Positions 54,470 through 64,000 of a stretch of 64,000 nucleotides of DNA are shown here, in pieces. The DNA is from Sporobolomyces roseus (Eukaryota; Basidiomycota; Microbotryomycetes; Sporidiobolales; Sporidiobolaceae). The stretch is from the NCBI GenBank assembly GCA_016617785.1, contig JADILM010000003.1, positions 2,265,554 through 2,329,553 of the forward strand, written 5' to 3'. The first letter of the stretch is position 1, and each line of letters begins with the position of its first letter. Made by a program: the position numbers and the translations under genes. The notes below the pieces were generated by a model. That model was not told the origin of the DNA and made no database searches. It worked only from the letters and a program-made list of their open reading frames with translations.

Positions 54470-55502
54470 ATGTATCGCCCGAGCCCTTTCCGCGTCGCAT
54501 CTCGTCGGATTCTGTCACCCAACTCCTCGGAAGGGTCGTCAGTTACGCCCGCAGGCTCGCACTCTGATCGAGTCCGCGAGTACAGGACCAATTCGATCTT
54601 CGCCATAGGCGACTCTGTCGAACAGGAGGTCGACAAACAGGCTGCGGGCGAAACAGAGGTCATTCAAGCCAGAAAGGATGCGATGGAGAACAAGTTGAAA
54701 CTCATTCGAGAAAGGATTCCTGAGGACGAACATCAAAAGTTTGATGCTTGGGTTCACACGTTCGAGAAGGAGGTAGAGACACCTGAGAATCCCGATTGGA
54801 ACTACCTCTGTCCTGCCAATTTCAAGAAGATTTCCAAAACGATTGAGAATCTTTGGAAATCCTCTCAGGCTCCTTACTATCCGCACTTTGTGAGTTCTGC
54901 TGCTCTTTGTTGTTCGTTTTCAATCTTGCTCATGTCAGCTTCTTGATACAGTATGCGATCAATGTGTCTGAATTGGTCGAGAATATGCATCTCGAGGTTA
55001 ATTCCGCTTTCTCTCTTTCGTTTCGCGAGATCTTTGCTGACACGATCAACAAACAGTCTATCGTCGAGCATCGTAAATCTGTCCTCACTGAAGACTTGAC
55101 AGAGTTCATTAATCGCGCTCATCGCTATCACAACGCTGATGCTCTCAAGAAGTGGGCGAGATCGTTGATACGAAGCCTCGAGACTATGTATGGTCGCCAT
55201 TACTACAACTATCAAGATCAGCACAATTGGAGGAGGATCTCTGCCGTCACGAACTACATGGCTTATTACGATAAGAATCGGCCTCCCCCTTACGCTCACG
55301 TGCGCCATTTTTCCTCTCTCAAGGGGTGAAGGAGCTCATTCATCTTCAGAGATGTATGTAGGTTGTAGAAGGAGATCACACCATATCGGTCTTGCAGATT
55401 GAGAATCTCATCGAGCAGATGAAATTACGAGTTGAGTTTCATCGCTTGCTTCGTCTCGTTTCTTTCAGCTGGAGAGCTGACTTTGATCGATACGAGCTCT
55501 AG
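54470..55502 (+). CDS. Unrecognised two-repeat family, member D (270 aa)
   Basis: Four exons: 54470-54889, 54952-54996, 55057-55299 and 55398-55502, all phase 0. First half: VEQEVDKQAAGETEV, QKFDAWVHTFEKEVETP, NWNYLCPANFKKISKTIENLW. 15-codon second exon YAINVSELVENMHLE. Second half: DALKKWARSLIRSLETMY and NWRRISAVTNYMAYYDKNRP. The end is IENLIEQMKLRVEF, then a tail with W. The two W...L...LE and NW..I.....Y patterns repeat within the protein. It has the same structure as A-C and is closest to B. Without the final splice the frame would stop at 55328 after SSLKG; the join to IENLIEQM is preferred because A, B and C all have that segment. Function unknown. Confidence 0.65.
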
Positions 55503-55972
55503 GCACCTACTCACTGCGACGATCATTCTCGCAATCAGATTACCTCAAGTAGCTCGTTATCGAAACAACTCTGATCTTTCGCAAAGCATCTCTTCTTGAT
55601 CCTGTCTTCCCATCTCCCGTCTTTTCGTTCGATCTGTCTTCGTCGATGCAATATCAGAGTTGCTTCTATGTCAGCCTGGTCTATAGAAGGAGAGACAGCG
55701 AAGGAGAGCGCAGTCAGTCCAATGGACTCGCAAAACTCGAATCGTTCGTTGATTCCTGTTCTGCTCATCCGAATCGGATAAGCTCGAGTCGACAATCAAG
55801 CCCTCGTCGTCGTCAATCAGCAGGAGAGGAATGGCACAGAACAAAGAGATTTGCACAAACGATTTCCTACTTAAATTTGACCCAAACTTTCGAAGATTTC
55901 CCTGATTCGATCCTTGCCCTCGTCTCGCCCTCAAATTTGATTCTTCCTCCGTTACCTCTCGTACCATCTCAA
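55503..55972. other. Convergent intergenic region
   Basis: Between the stops of member D (plus) and the small membrane protein (minus). Frames here are overlapping and unsupported. Confidence 0.4.
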
Positions 55973-56383
55973 CTACAATCGATTCTTCCCATTCCCTCCC
56001 GTTCCCCTCCCGTTCAAACTCAACCAACCCAATCCAACTAATCCTGCGGCACCCAATCCTCCCAAAAGTGCTCCTTGATCCGTACAATCACTCTTGATCC
56101 ACTCTACCAAAGCACTCAAGACATCCAAACCATTGATCAAATTTGCTAATTGGATCGCCCACCTCCTTCGACTCTCTTGAAGTGAGGTGGGTGGGGAGGA
56201 AAAGATTGAGTAACCTAGGATTAAATCACGGGATCCGAAGAGACGAGTGATGAAGGATGCTGAGGGATGGTAGGAGAGGAGGAAGATCGAGTTGGTGAAG
56301 GCGGGGGAGATGAGAGAGGATGCACCGACTGCGAGGTGGGAGAGTCCGAGTGCGGTTCCAAAGTAATCTTGTTGTTGTGACAT
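55973..56383 (-). CDS. Small membrane protein, DUF4267-like (136 aa)
   Basis: Single exon. Begins MSQQQDYFGTALGLSHLAVG, with a hydrophobic first segment (residues about 8-35) and SASFITRLFGSRDLILGYSI. A third helix-like stretch (QLANLINGLDVLSALVEW) and a C-terminal Gly/Leu-rich hydrophobic segment (GALLGGLGAAGLVGLGWL) follow. The pattern of four short hydrophobic stretches with a central FG.RDL.LG motif is like fungal DUF4267 proteins, a family of unknown function. The assignment is from memory of the motif and unverified. No intron is needed and the frame is intact. Confidence 0.6.
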   Translation of the reverse strand: MSQQQDYFGTALGLSHLAVGASSLISPAFTNSIFLLSYHPSASFITRLFGSRDLILGYSIFSSPPTSLQESRRRWAIQLANLINGLDVLSALVEWIKSDCTDQGALLGGLGAAGLVGLGWLSLNGRGTGGNGKNRL

Positions 56384-57146
56384 TTTTTTGGTGAGTGTTG
56401 GAGTGTGAGATGGGTAGAGAGGAAAGAAGGGAAGAAAGGGAAAAAGAGGGGAAGATGTTTCGGAAGTTGAAGGTGGGAAGTGAGACTTGCTTTTGGAGTT
56501 TTCCTCTAGATCTTGAGGAGATTACTTGGCTTTTGATTCGATCGAAGAGATTCTGCGTGGAAAAGTAAGCGGGAAAGTGAAAGAGAATACAGGAGTGCGT
56601 ACGAGAAATTCGATGGCAAAGGTGAGCGAGAGAAGAGAAACGAGAGGAAACTGAGCGGGGTGTCGAGTGAAGTTTCGAAGCTGAGAAGAGCGATACTGTC
56701 AAAGCGAAGAGGACGAGAGACTGTAGAAGGAGACCGATGAGAGTTTAGCGAAGAGACGAGGAGAGAGGAACAGCAAGAATGATCGAAACGTACCTTTTCA
56801 ACCCAAATCATCGATTCCTTCGTTTCCTTCTCGCTTGCACATCCCCTCTTGACTTCAAGCCGTCAGAGAAAGAGGAAAGGTGCGGAGGGTATAACAACTG
56901 GGTTACGTAAAGAGGGGAAACAGCACAAAAGTAGAGCGGGAGAATACGAAAAGAAGGGGGTGAACAAAATTGGGAAAAGGTCAAGAAAATCGAGGGTAAG
57001 GGTTACTGATTGATACTGTAGTAGAAAGTCGGGGTACGAGAGAAGAGGGTCGTGAAAGTCCGAGAGGAGAGAGAGGAGAAGGGAGAGGTCGAGAGGGAAA
57101 ACGAGGGGGAACAGATTAGATTCGATTTGAGAGCTGGAGAATTCTT
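56384..57146. other. Intergenic: upstream of the small membrane gene and 3' flank of the septin gene
   Basis: The minus-strand frames here are low-complexity and Ser/Phe-rich; none is supported. The plus strand is strongly purine-rich (about 56390-56470 and 56850-57110). Confidence 0.4.
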
Positions 57147-59512
57147 TTATCGACGACCAGTAGCGTTCCTCGAAGCAGTCGAACCGTATCCAACTGGTCC
57201 ACCAATTTGATCGAGTTCTAATTCGAGTGATTTGATCGATCTACTCAAACGATTCCTCGCAATCAATCAGTCGAATTCCTGAGAGAGATGAAGGAAGAAA
57301 AAAGGAGAAGCCTACGAATGAGCTTGTTCGAGATCTTTATTGAGTCGATCACGTTCTGCAATGAGATGTTGTTCTGCGTTTCGAAGTGCAAATACCAACG
57401 TCAGTTTCCGATCGAAACGAAAAAGTTTTGTCAAGAAAGGTTCGAAACGCACCCCATTGTCGGAATCTAGCTTCTTCCATCTTGACTTGCTCAGTGAATC
57501 GTTTACGAAGCTGTAGACTCGACGTCTTCCAAATCAGTTTCCAGAAGGAGAGGGAAGATTTGAGCGAAAAGGAATTCGAGACGTACAGCTTCTTCCTCTT
57601 CTTTGAATTTAGGATTCTCAACCTTCTTCACTTTCGGTTCACTGTGCCGTAAAAGTCGCTCGCACTCAGTCCCGCTTCTCGAAAAAGGAGACAATACGAA
57701 AGAGTACTCGGAAAACGCACCCGAATTTCCTAGTTTCCATTTGTTGTAACCTATAGTTCTCGTAGTGGGCTTCTTCGGAAGTGTTGATCAAGTCTAACAT
57801 GTGGGTTCGGATCAAGAGGGACCGGAGCTTCTTGAAATCGCAGTGGTCTTCGTTTTCGACTATTGTGACGAGTTTTGAGGTGAGATTTCGAAGGATTTTG
57901 ACGGATTTCGACGAGGGAGTTTGCGAGGGATGGAAAGGAAGAGAGAGAAGAGTTGTCGAGGAGAAGAAAAGGTAGCGAGATTGTCGGAGGGAGGGGAAGG
58001 GGAATTCGGTTAAGGATCGTTTATAGAGAAGAGAGGAGAAACAAAAAAAATCGTCAGTTTTACGTTCCCTTTTTCCTTCCTCTCCTGCTCTCCATTGCGG
58101 TGATACAGAGCGTGCGAGAGAAAGACGAGTTGACTTACCTTCGGCTACTCCCCAAAGGTATTGTCTACCTTTAACGGTTCTCCCATCGAAAGTTTGAACT
58201 TCTTCTGTTGATCCAATAATAGAGAATGGCATAGCAGCCTGTACAACTCCCAGCATCCTCGTCACTCAGTCCAGATCATCGGAAGAGTGAAGAGGAGAGA
58301 GGGACGTACGGCGAGTGCTCGTGCATGTTCAGCGGCTGATTCATCATCGGTTTCGACTGGTGGAGTATAAATTCGAATTCCTTGAGCTGCTACTACTTCA
58401 CGGATCTACGCTTACTCTTACTCGACTATCAGCTATCATTCTATCAACTTGAGAGGTAGAGGAGAAAGTGAGAACGTACCTTTGCTTTAAAGTTTGCTAA
58501 ATCAGAAGGAGTCATAGTATCTGCTTTCGCAACGATCGGAATCAAGTTGACTCGACTTCCCAATCGTTTCATCGTCTCAATATCCAAAGGTTTGAGGGAA
58601 TGACCAGTGGGACGAATGAAGTAGAGGCAAGCATGAACTCTTAAATCAAGTTTCGAATCTCGTTGAGGTTGTTGCTCTTGCCTCATATAGGATTCATGTT
58701 GATCATCCTAAACCTCACTCCTCTCTTTTATCAGTAAATGTCTCTGAAGGGAGAAGATGAAAGGGAAGAACGTTACGATAAAGTCTACGATAGGATTCCA
58801 AGAATCTCTGTTATTGACATAATCCCCAAATCCAGGAGTGTCAATCACGGTCAATTTCACTTTGAACTGTTTCTCTTCCAATTCAGCTTTGATGATATCT
58901 TCATTCACACTCCTCTTTCATCAGTTTCTGTGAGGGTGAGGAGTAGAAGGGAGATGAGAGATGCGAACCGATTTCAGTGGTTTTGTCCATTTGTTTAGCG
59001 AATCGTTTCGAATAATCTTTGACGCTAGCCAACTCGGTCGAGAATAAAGTGTTGCTGTCGAATTCGCTTCGTTAGCTTGAGAGGGGGAGAGAAAGGGAGG
59101 GAAAGAGAGAAGTTACATGAGAGTAGTTTTACCGAGTCCAGATTCTCCTACTACCATTAGAGTGAAATGTCCACCTCTCTTAGCGACTAAAACATTTATT
59201 CAAAATCGCGTGATATCGGGTAGAGTTGGAGAGAGGGAAGAGTCGAGATGATAAGGATGAATTGAATCAGCGAAGGCGAACGGATAGATGACAATGGGAA
59301 GTGGATTGGGAGTAGCTTACCAATCTTGTGCCTCTGTTATATCTCATGATAATTCATACGCGCAAGGTGGAGAGGAGAGAAGAGAGATGGAAAGATGGGA
59401 TCAGTGAACACATTTGACACGACATTCCCCCCCTCTTTACAAGAGGAAGCCAGAGGGAGAGGCGTACCTGGTTTGGGAGGTTTGCGATTCCGATACCTTG
59501 AGTGGAAGCCAT
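57147..59512 (-). CDS. Septin (Cdc12/Cdc11-like), 388 aa
   Basis: Thirteen exons: 59512-59468, 59333-59321, 59186-59117, 59054-58969, 58898-58777, 58707-58480, 58405-58310, 58238-58139, 57859-57721, 57641-57587, 57510-57453, 57373-57316 and 57243-57147; every junction keeps phase. Exon 2 is a 13-nt microexon. Septin motifs: IANLPNQRHKIV before the G domain, G1 GESGLGKTT (33-41), DTPGFG (91-96), AKAD (172-175), and the septin unique element region with [13 protein letters not shown] sequence. A C-terminal coiled coil ([21 protein letters not shown] to about residue 365) precedes a short tail. Septins polymerise into GTP-binding filaments at the bud neck or septum and scaffold cytokinesis. The N-terminal NLPNQRHKIV favours a Cdc12/Cdc11 type; the subgroup is not settled. 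The last acceptor may be three bases later. Confidence 0.88.
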
Positions 59513-60136
59513 GGTGTTTGGGGGTGAGAATGAAGTGAAGTGAAGAAAGGAGAAAGAATTAAAAGGAGAAAAGAGGGGGAACGAGTCGAGAGTAGTTTGG
59601 GATCTCGACGATTTCGAGAGAAGCGAAGCTCTCGATGAGTCGAGAGTAGTTGTACTAGCGAGGAACGCGAATGATTGGAAAAGTGTTGAAGCGAAATACC
59701 AACGAAATTCTTTCGCAAGTTGGTCTTTCGAGAGAAGAGAGAGCGAAAGAGTAAGGAAAAACGTAATTGGATTAGATTCAGGTATGACAAGCAAGCAACA
59801 AAGTAACTAGTAGGATCATGGATGAGTAGGTACAAGCAAGAGTAAGAGACGAACGTGAAAGAAGGGAGAGAGATATGTAAATTCGGGAGAATTGCGAGAA
59901 GTGTCGAGGAGGAGATCAAGTAAGTGATGAGGTGCGATGATTGAGTTGTTTGAAGAATGAAGGGGAGAGAGAGAGAGGAGGAAAGGAGAGAAGGTCGAGT
60001 ATGCCGAGTGGGAGGAGATACAAATGAAGTGCTTCGAAGTTGACAAAGAAAGTTGGATCGCTTCTGTAAAAGAGATTGATAAACATGCTTTTGTCGTTTC
60101 GTAGTATCTGTTGTGTTGATCGAATAAAAGTGTTCC
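59513..60136. promoter_or_regulatory. Upstream region of the septin gene
   Basis: 624 bp on the minus strand upstream of ATG 59512, up to the stop of the next minus-strand gene (60137). Purine-rich on the plus strand; open minus frames (Ser/Leu/Phe-rich) are compositional. Confidence 0.4.
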
Positions 60137-61227
60137 TTATGGTTCCTCCTCTTGATTCGGAAACCTCCCTCTAACAATCCTCCCTACTTCCTTGTTGTAA
60201 ATAAATAGTGCCAACGATAACGCGATCAAAACGAACAGAATCACGGGTGGTAACATATGCTATTTTCCATTCCCTCAATTCTTATCAGCTTCATTCAGAG
60301 AGAGAGAGAGAGAGACAAACGTACTTTTGCATAACATTTCACTTCACCCCAAACATACTCCCACTTTCCCATCTCTTTCTCTTCTCCTGATCCTAATAAT
60401 CTCGTTCTCTCCCCAATTGTTACTCTCTCCTCCCGCCTACTACTCCCGATGAACATTCTCCCCAACCCACAAAACCTCGCTCTTCTCTCCTCTTCCCATT
60501 CCCGTAGTAATCGAAGCTCTTCTCGTTCTTCGTCGGGTGTGGCAGGAATAGGGAAATCGAATGATTCGTATGTAGCTGGAGTTGCAAGATTCGCTGTACT
60601 CGAAGTTGTCGTTCGTTTGTGATCGAGAGTCGTCGAGGGGATTCGGGGTCGTTCGGACATGGGAGGTTTTGGGGTTCGGAGGGAGGAGTAAGGGAGAGAG
60701 GGTTGACGGGTTCGGGGAGTGAACGAGTAGGAATTCGAGGTGGGAGAAGCTTTGGATGAGTGAGTGTTGGAGATTGAGCGGGTACGGGAGGGGGAGTGAG
60801 AGTGAGAAGAGGATGGGATACTGATTGATAAAGGTGGGAAACGGGGGTCTTGAGCAGGTTGAAGAGGGCGAGAGGGAGAATGAGAATGAATTGGAGGTGA
60901 ATTTGGGTAATCTCGAGTGGGAACGGGATCAGCACTCTCTGTGGTTCTCGTTCGAGTTCGAGTTCGTCTTCGATCTTGAATCATTGAATTCGATTGAGAT
61001 TGTGAGAGAGTTTGAGAGGAAGACGGAGGAGGAGGCCAAGGATTATGCGCTGAGAGTGGAGGCTGTGAAGAAGGAGGAGGAGAAGTGGCGTATTGTGAAG
61101 AATGGGAGAGTTTAGTCGGTGATATGGAAGGTTGAGGATGAGGATGAGAGGAGAGTTGGGTTGAAGGTCGACGTCTTGGGATTTTTGAAGCGAGTTTTGG
61201 CGAGCAAGGTGAAGGTAGAGGATCCAT
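60137..61227 (-). CDS. Ser/Pro-rich protein with C-terminal membrane segment (341 aa), unrecognised
   Basis: Exon 1 is 61227-60325 and exon 2 is 60259-60137, phase 0 (GTACGT...AATAG). The first 220 residues are disordered Ser/Pro/Arg-rich sequence (for example RRRTRTRTRTTESADP). A more ordered part follows (TPDEEREELRLLREWEEERRARF, then ERTRLLGSGEEKEMGKWEYVWGEVKCYA). The splice adds KHMLPPVILFVLIALSLALFIY, a clear membrane helix, and a short cytosolic-type tail (NKEVGRIVRGRFPNQEEEP). The tail end makes it a likely single-pass or tail-anchored membrane protein. An in-frame Met at 61458 lies upstream, but MDPLPSPC at 61227 begins the plausible coding part. No family recognised. Divergent from the Erd1-like gene. 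Confidence 0.62.
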
Positions 61228-61859
61228 TCTCACTGTTGAAGAGGGGGAACGTATCAGTTCTGAGAGAGTAGTGCAATAGAGGAAGAATGCGTACACTGTC
61301 TTAATCAGGTTGGATTGGGAGAGAGTCGTCTTGAGAGATGAGGTGAGAGAGAAAGGGAAAGGGAGAAATGACGTCCACTCGACTCTCTGATTTGACCGTC
61401 TAACACTTTCCTTGTATGTACCCTTGATACTTGTGATCCTTTCTGTGACCTGTTCCACGCTGTAGAGGTTGAGGTTGAAGGTGTGGAGAGAGAGAGTAAG
61501 TGAAAGGAGAATTTGAAAGAAACGCGGAGAAAATGTCGATCAAAATTGGGAAAGAGTCGTGTGCTGTGGTTTGAGTAGCTGTAAGAGTTGTCTAACTATA
61601 CTCTAGTCCGTAGCTTGACTGAGTCGTTGGTAAGGGAGAGGAAGATTGAAGAGATTGACGCCAACTTTTTCTCCTTCTCTTTCTCTCCTCTCCTTCCACT
61701 CCTACACGTGTATTCTTTTATCTACTCTAACACTGGATCAAGCTCCCTTAAATCAGCTCCTCTACTTTGGAAGAAGAGTAGAGTAGCAGGGCGTCTTCTC
61801 TCTCTCTCTCTCTCTCAACTCGCCTTCTCTCTCAACAATCCCTCCTCTCCAGTTCCAAG
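61228..61859. promoter_or_regulatory. Divergent promoter region
   Basis: 632 bp between the start codons at 61227 (minus) and 61860 (plus). Contains a (TC)n tract at about 61799-61816 shortly before the Erd1-like ATG. Confidence 0.45.
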
Positions 61860-63720
61860 ATGGATATCGACCTCCCACCCACTATTCCAGAATTATCATT
61901 CTCTCTACTCTACCCTCTCCCATTCAGAATCCTCGCCCTAACATTCCTCACCATCTTGGGATTCGGGACAAACCTTCACATCCTCTCTTCATTAGGAATC
62001 GATACTTCCGCAGTTTTAGATATTAGGTTAGATCATCCTTCCTCCTCAAGTTCGGGAGTAGGAGGGGGAGCGAGTCAGTTGGTTCATCCTTCGAAATTGT
62101 TTCGACCTTTATATAAATTGGCGAGTGCGGGATTGGGATTGACGGGAATTGGATGGATAGGTTATAGAATGATGACGAAGGGATTGGGGGAATCAGAGAC
62201 GAGGGATTGGGTTTGGTTCCCTGCTCTAGTCGCGATGGGATTAATCGGAGTTGGTTGTTTACCCTTGAACGTTGCGTGTAGGAGACAAAGGTACATGTTC
62301 TTGAGGTAAGTTCTCTCTACTCTCTCTCTCTCACTACGCATTACTAAGTTTGAGCTGATTCGGGGAAAGGAACATAGATCTTTGAGAAGAATCGTTTCAC
62401 CAAACTTGTTCAAAACTGTACCATTCTCGGATGTCATTTTGGCCGATATCTTGACTTCTTCGGCGAAAGTGTTGGGAGATGTTTGGTTGGCAGGTTGTTT
62501 ACTTTATTCATCAGCATCAGCATCGGCATCGAGAGGAGGGAGTAAAGAGGAATTGGGAGGAGGAAGTTGCGGAAGAATTTGGGGTGTACCGCTCATGGTT
62601 TCGTACGTTTCCTTTCTCTCTCTCTCTCGTTATCTGAGAGATGGAGCTGATGAGATGGGTGAGGGTAGGCTACCTTATATCTTTCGATTTCGACAATGTT
62701 TGTCAGAAGTCTTGACGAAACAAACTCCGACTCCGAAAAGATCTTTACTCAACGCACTCAAATATGCGACTGCTTTCCCCGTCATCTTGTTATCAGCTAT
62801 GCAGACGGTCGTAGGGGATCCTTTCGATGATGATGGTGAGGGTCGGGAATTGAAAGAAGCGGGAGAGCGATGGATTGGGAGAACTACTTTATTCAATTTA
62901 TGGTGAGTTCACTCTCAGGAACTTTATCTCTCCTTCGAGACACTGATGGTAACCTTTTGTGAGAGTCTACAGGGTTCTGGCGGTATTGATCAATTCACTT
63001 TATTCATTCTGGTGGGATATAACGAATGATTGGGGATTATCACTCCTCGTTCCCTCGGGATGGCGTTCCTCTACCTCTTCTCAATCATCCTATCAACTCA
63101 TCCCCCGACATCCTCCCTCGTCCTCCTCAAATTCTCGCTCAACCTCATCCGAACCGACTCTTCACACTCGTTCGAGATCGACTCTTTCCCCTACTCCTCC
63201 CTCCTCTCTCCACCCTTCTAGAACTTCTCGACATACTCGAGCATTCTCAACTGCTCAATCTCCAAATACTTCATATCCTTTCTTGCGCCCAATCTTACTC
63301 TTACCAGATCCGACGATTTATTACCTCGCAATCGCTCTCGATCTCCTTCTTCGTTTTACTTGGTCCCTAAAGTTGAGTCCGCATTTACACGAGATTGGAG
63401 AGTTGGAGGAAGGGGTGTTTGGGATGGAGTTACTCGAGGTGTTGAGACGGTGGGGATGGGTTTATTTGAGAATTGAATGGGAAGCTGTGAGGAAAGGACA
63501 AGGAGGGGAGATGGATTCTTCTTCGAGTGGTGGAGGGGGTGTCAGTTGGTTGGAGAGAAGTGAGGGGGAGAGGAGATTGAGAGCGGCGGAAGAGTACGAG
63601 TTGGAAACGAAGGGGAAGAAGAATGGGGTGGTGCAACTTGCGAGGGAGGAGGAGGAAGTCGGAGTCACACCGCTATTGGCATTGAACGGGAAGAATGGGA
63701 AGAATGGTCATTTAGTATAG
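61860..63720 (+). CDS. Erd1-like EXS-domain membrane protein, 550 aa
   Basis: Four exons: 61860-62305, 62378-62602, 62669-62902 and 62973-63720, all introns in phase 2. Several membrane segments are visible: FRILALTFLTILGFGTNL, LASAGLGLTGIGWIGY, WFPALVAMGLIGVGCL, then VILADILTSSAKVLGDVWL. EXS-type motifs follow: PYIFRFRQCLSEVL, KYATAFPVILLSAMQ and LINSLYSFWWDITNDWGLSLL; the last (LY..WWD...DWGL) is the signature of the EXS domain shared by Erd1, Syg1/XPR1 and Pho90-type proteins. No SPX domain is present, which points to Erd1, a Golgi protein linked to glycosyltransferase and ER-resident retention and to phosphate recycling. A Ser-rich insert (about residues 330-400) and a charged C-terminal tail are additions. 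Confidence 0.82.
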
Positions 63721-64000
63721 AATTATTGGGTTTAGAATTGGGTTTTTTGAGGAGGATTCGTTCGGTTTAGGTTTGGTTTCGCTTTCGTCGCATCAGTAAT
63801 CGCATGTTCGTTTATTGTTCTCTCTTCTCGATTGATTCTGACGAAACGGCGAGGTGAGGATTACGAACAAAAATGGATACGAACAGACTGAAGATTGACA
63901 AATACGGATCACGAAAGAGGACTAGACCAGCTAGAGATGCATCGAAGCAATGACGTTGCTAACAGCAAGTGTAGAGAGTACGTCATGCGAATCGGTCAGC

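Larger units (their letters stand above)
53592..55502 (+). repeat. Right arm of second inverted duplication (member D and upstream)
   Basis: Mirror of 41629-43652, carrying the coding fragment at 53660-53812, a diverged upstream stretch and member D. The ordered blocks of similarity are listed under the left arm. The unique DNA between the arms holds member C, both GNAT copies, the acidic protein and Ypp1. Confidence 0.65.

Noticed and set aside
56506..56811. Minus-strand Ser/Leu/Phe-rich frames between the small membrane gene and the septin gene
   Set aside because: They are the complement of purine-rich DNA and show no motif or plausible splice partner.

Overview
The window is nuclear DNA of a fungus, almost certainly a basidiomycete yeast or mould; a Pucciniomycotina-type red yeast would fit, but I cannot name the genus. 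Coding and non-coding DNA have similar composition. Most genes carry several GT-AG introns of about 40-100 nt. The conserved genes include Byr4/Bfa1-, Sfp1-, Ypp1/TTC7-, Erd1-, Tom70-, TAF11- and septin-type proteins. I saw no rRNA, tRNA, CRISPR or transposon. Exon joins were read by hand and checked by phase and, where possible, against paralogues.

Layout. 0-6.7 kb: a partial gene leaving the left edge, then a tandem run of F-box-like genes (three decayed copies, two intact). 7.5-16.6 kb: a large Byr4/Bfa1-like septation regulator and an Sfp1-like zinc-finger factor. 17.3-21.0 kb: another F-box gene and a Rab18-type GTPase. 21.5-37.3 kb: two F-box genes on the minus strand, then an Rsf1/Cecr2-like DDT-WHIM-PHD chromatin subunit, Tom70 and TAF11, then two F-box genes on the plus strand. 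The two F-box pairs are mirror images, forming an inverted duplication with arms of about 3.4 kb. 37.4-40 kb: a short-chain dehydrogenase and signal peptidase subunit Spc1. 40.3-55.5 kb: four members (A-D) of an unrecognised family, two GNAT-like paralogues, an acidic tail-anchored-like protein and the Ypp1/TTC7 scaffold. B (minus) and D (plus) form a second inverted duplication with arms of about 2 kb. 56-63.7 kb: a small membrane protein, a septin, a Ser/Pro-rich protein with a C-terminal membrane segment and an Erd1-like EXS protein.

The most interesting signal ties the accessory regions together. Two unrelated multi-copy families, the F-box family and the A-D family, share an upstream element of the form CGG-N4/5-CCGCGG, usually preceded by GTCGTCGTCGCTT. 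I found eight clear copies and two variants. Five lie upstream of F-box-family members that have a start region, one upstream of an F-box fragment, and all four A-D genes have one about 70-80 bp from the start codon. The layout resembles a set of expanding and decaying genes under one regulator, interleaved with housekeeping genes. Of ten recognisable F-box copies, five are intact and five are broken. All full-length copies keep a single phase-1 intron at the same site, and most end in a DFDG-type tail.

The housekeeping genes serve cytokinesis (Byr4-like, septin), growth control (Sfp1-like, TAF11, DDT-PHD protein), membrane traffic and lipid signalling (Rab18-like, Ypp1, Erd1-like) and organelle import or processing (Tom70, Spc1). 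They show no operon-like logic. Functional coupling in the window is inferred only for the two accessory families that share the promoter element.
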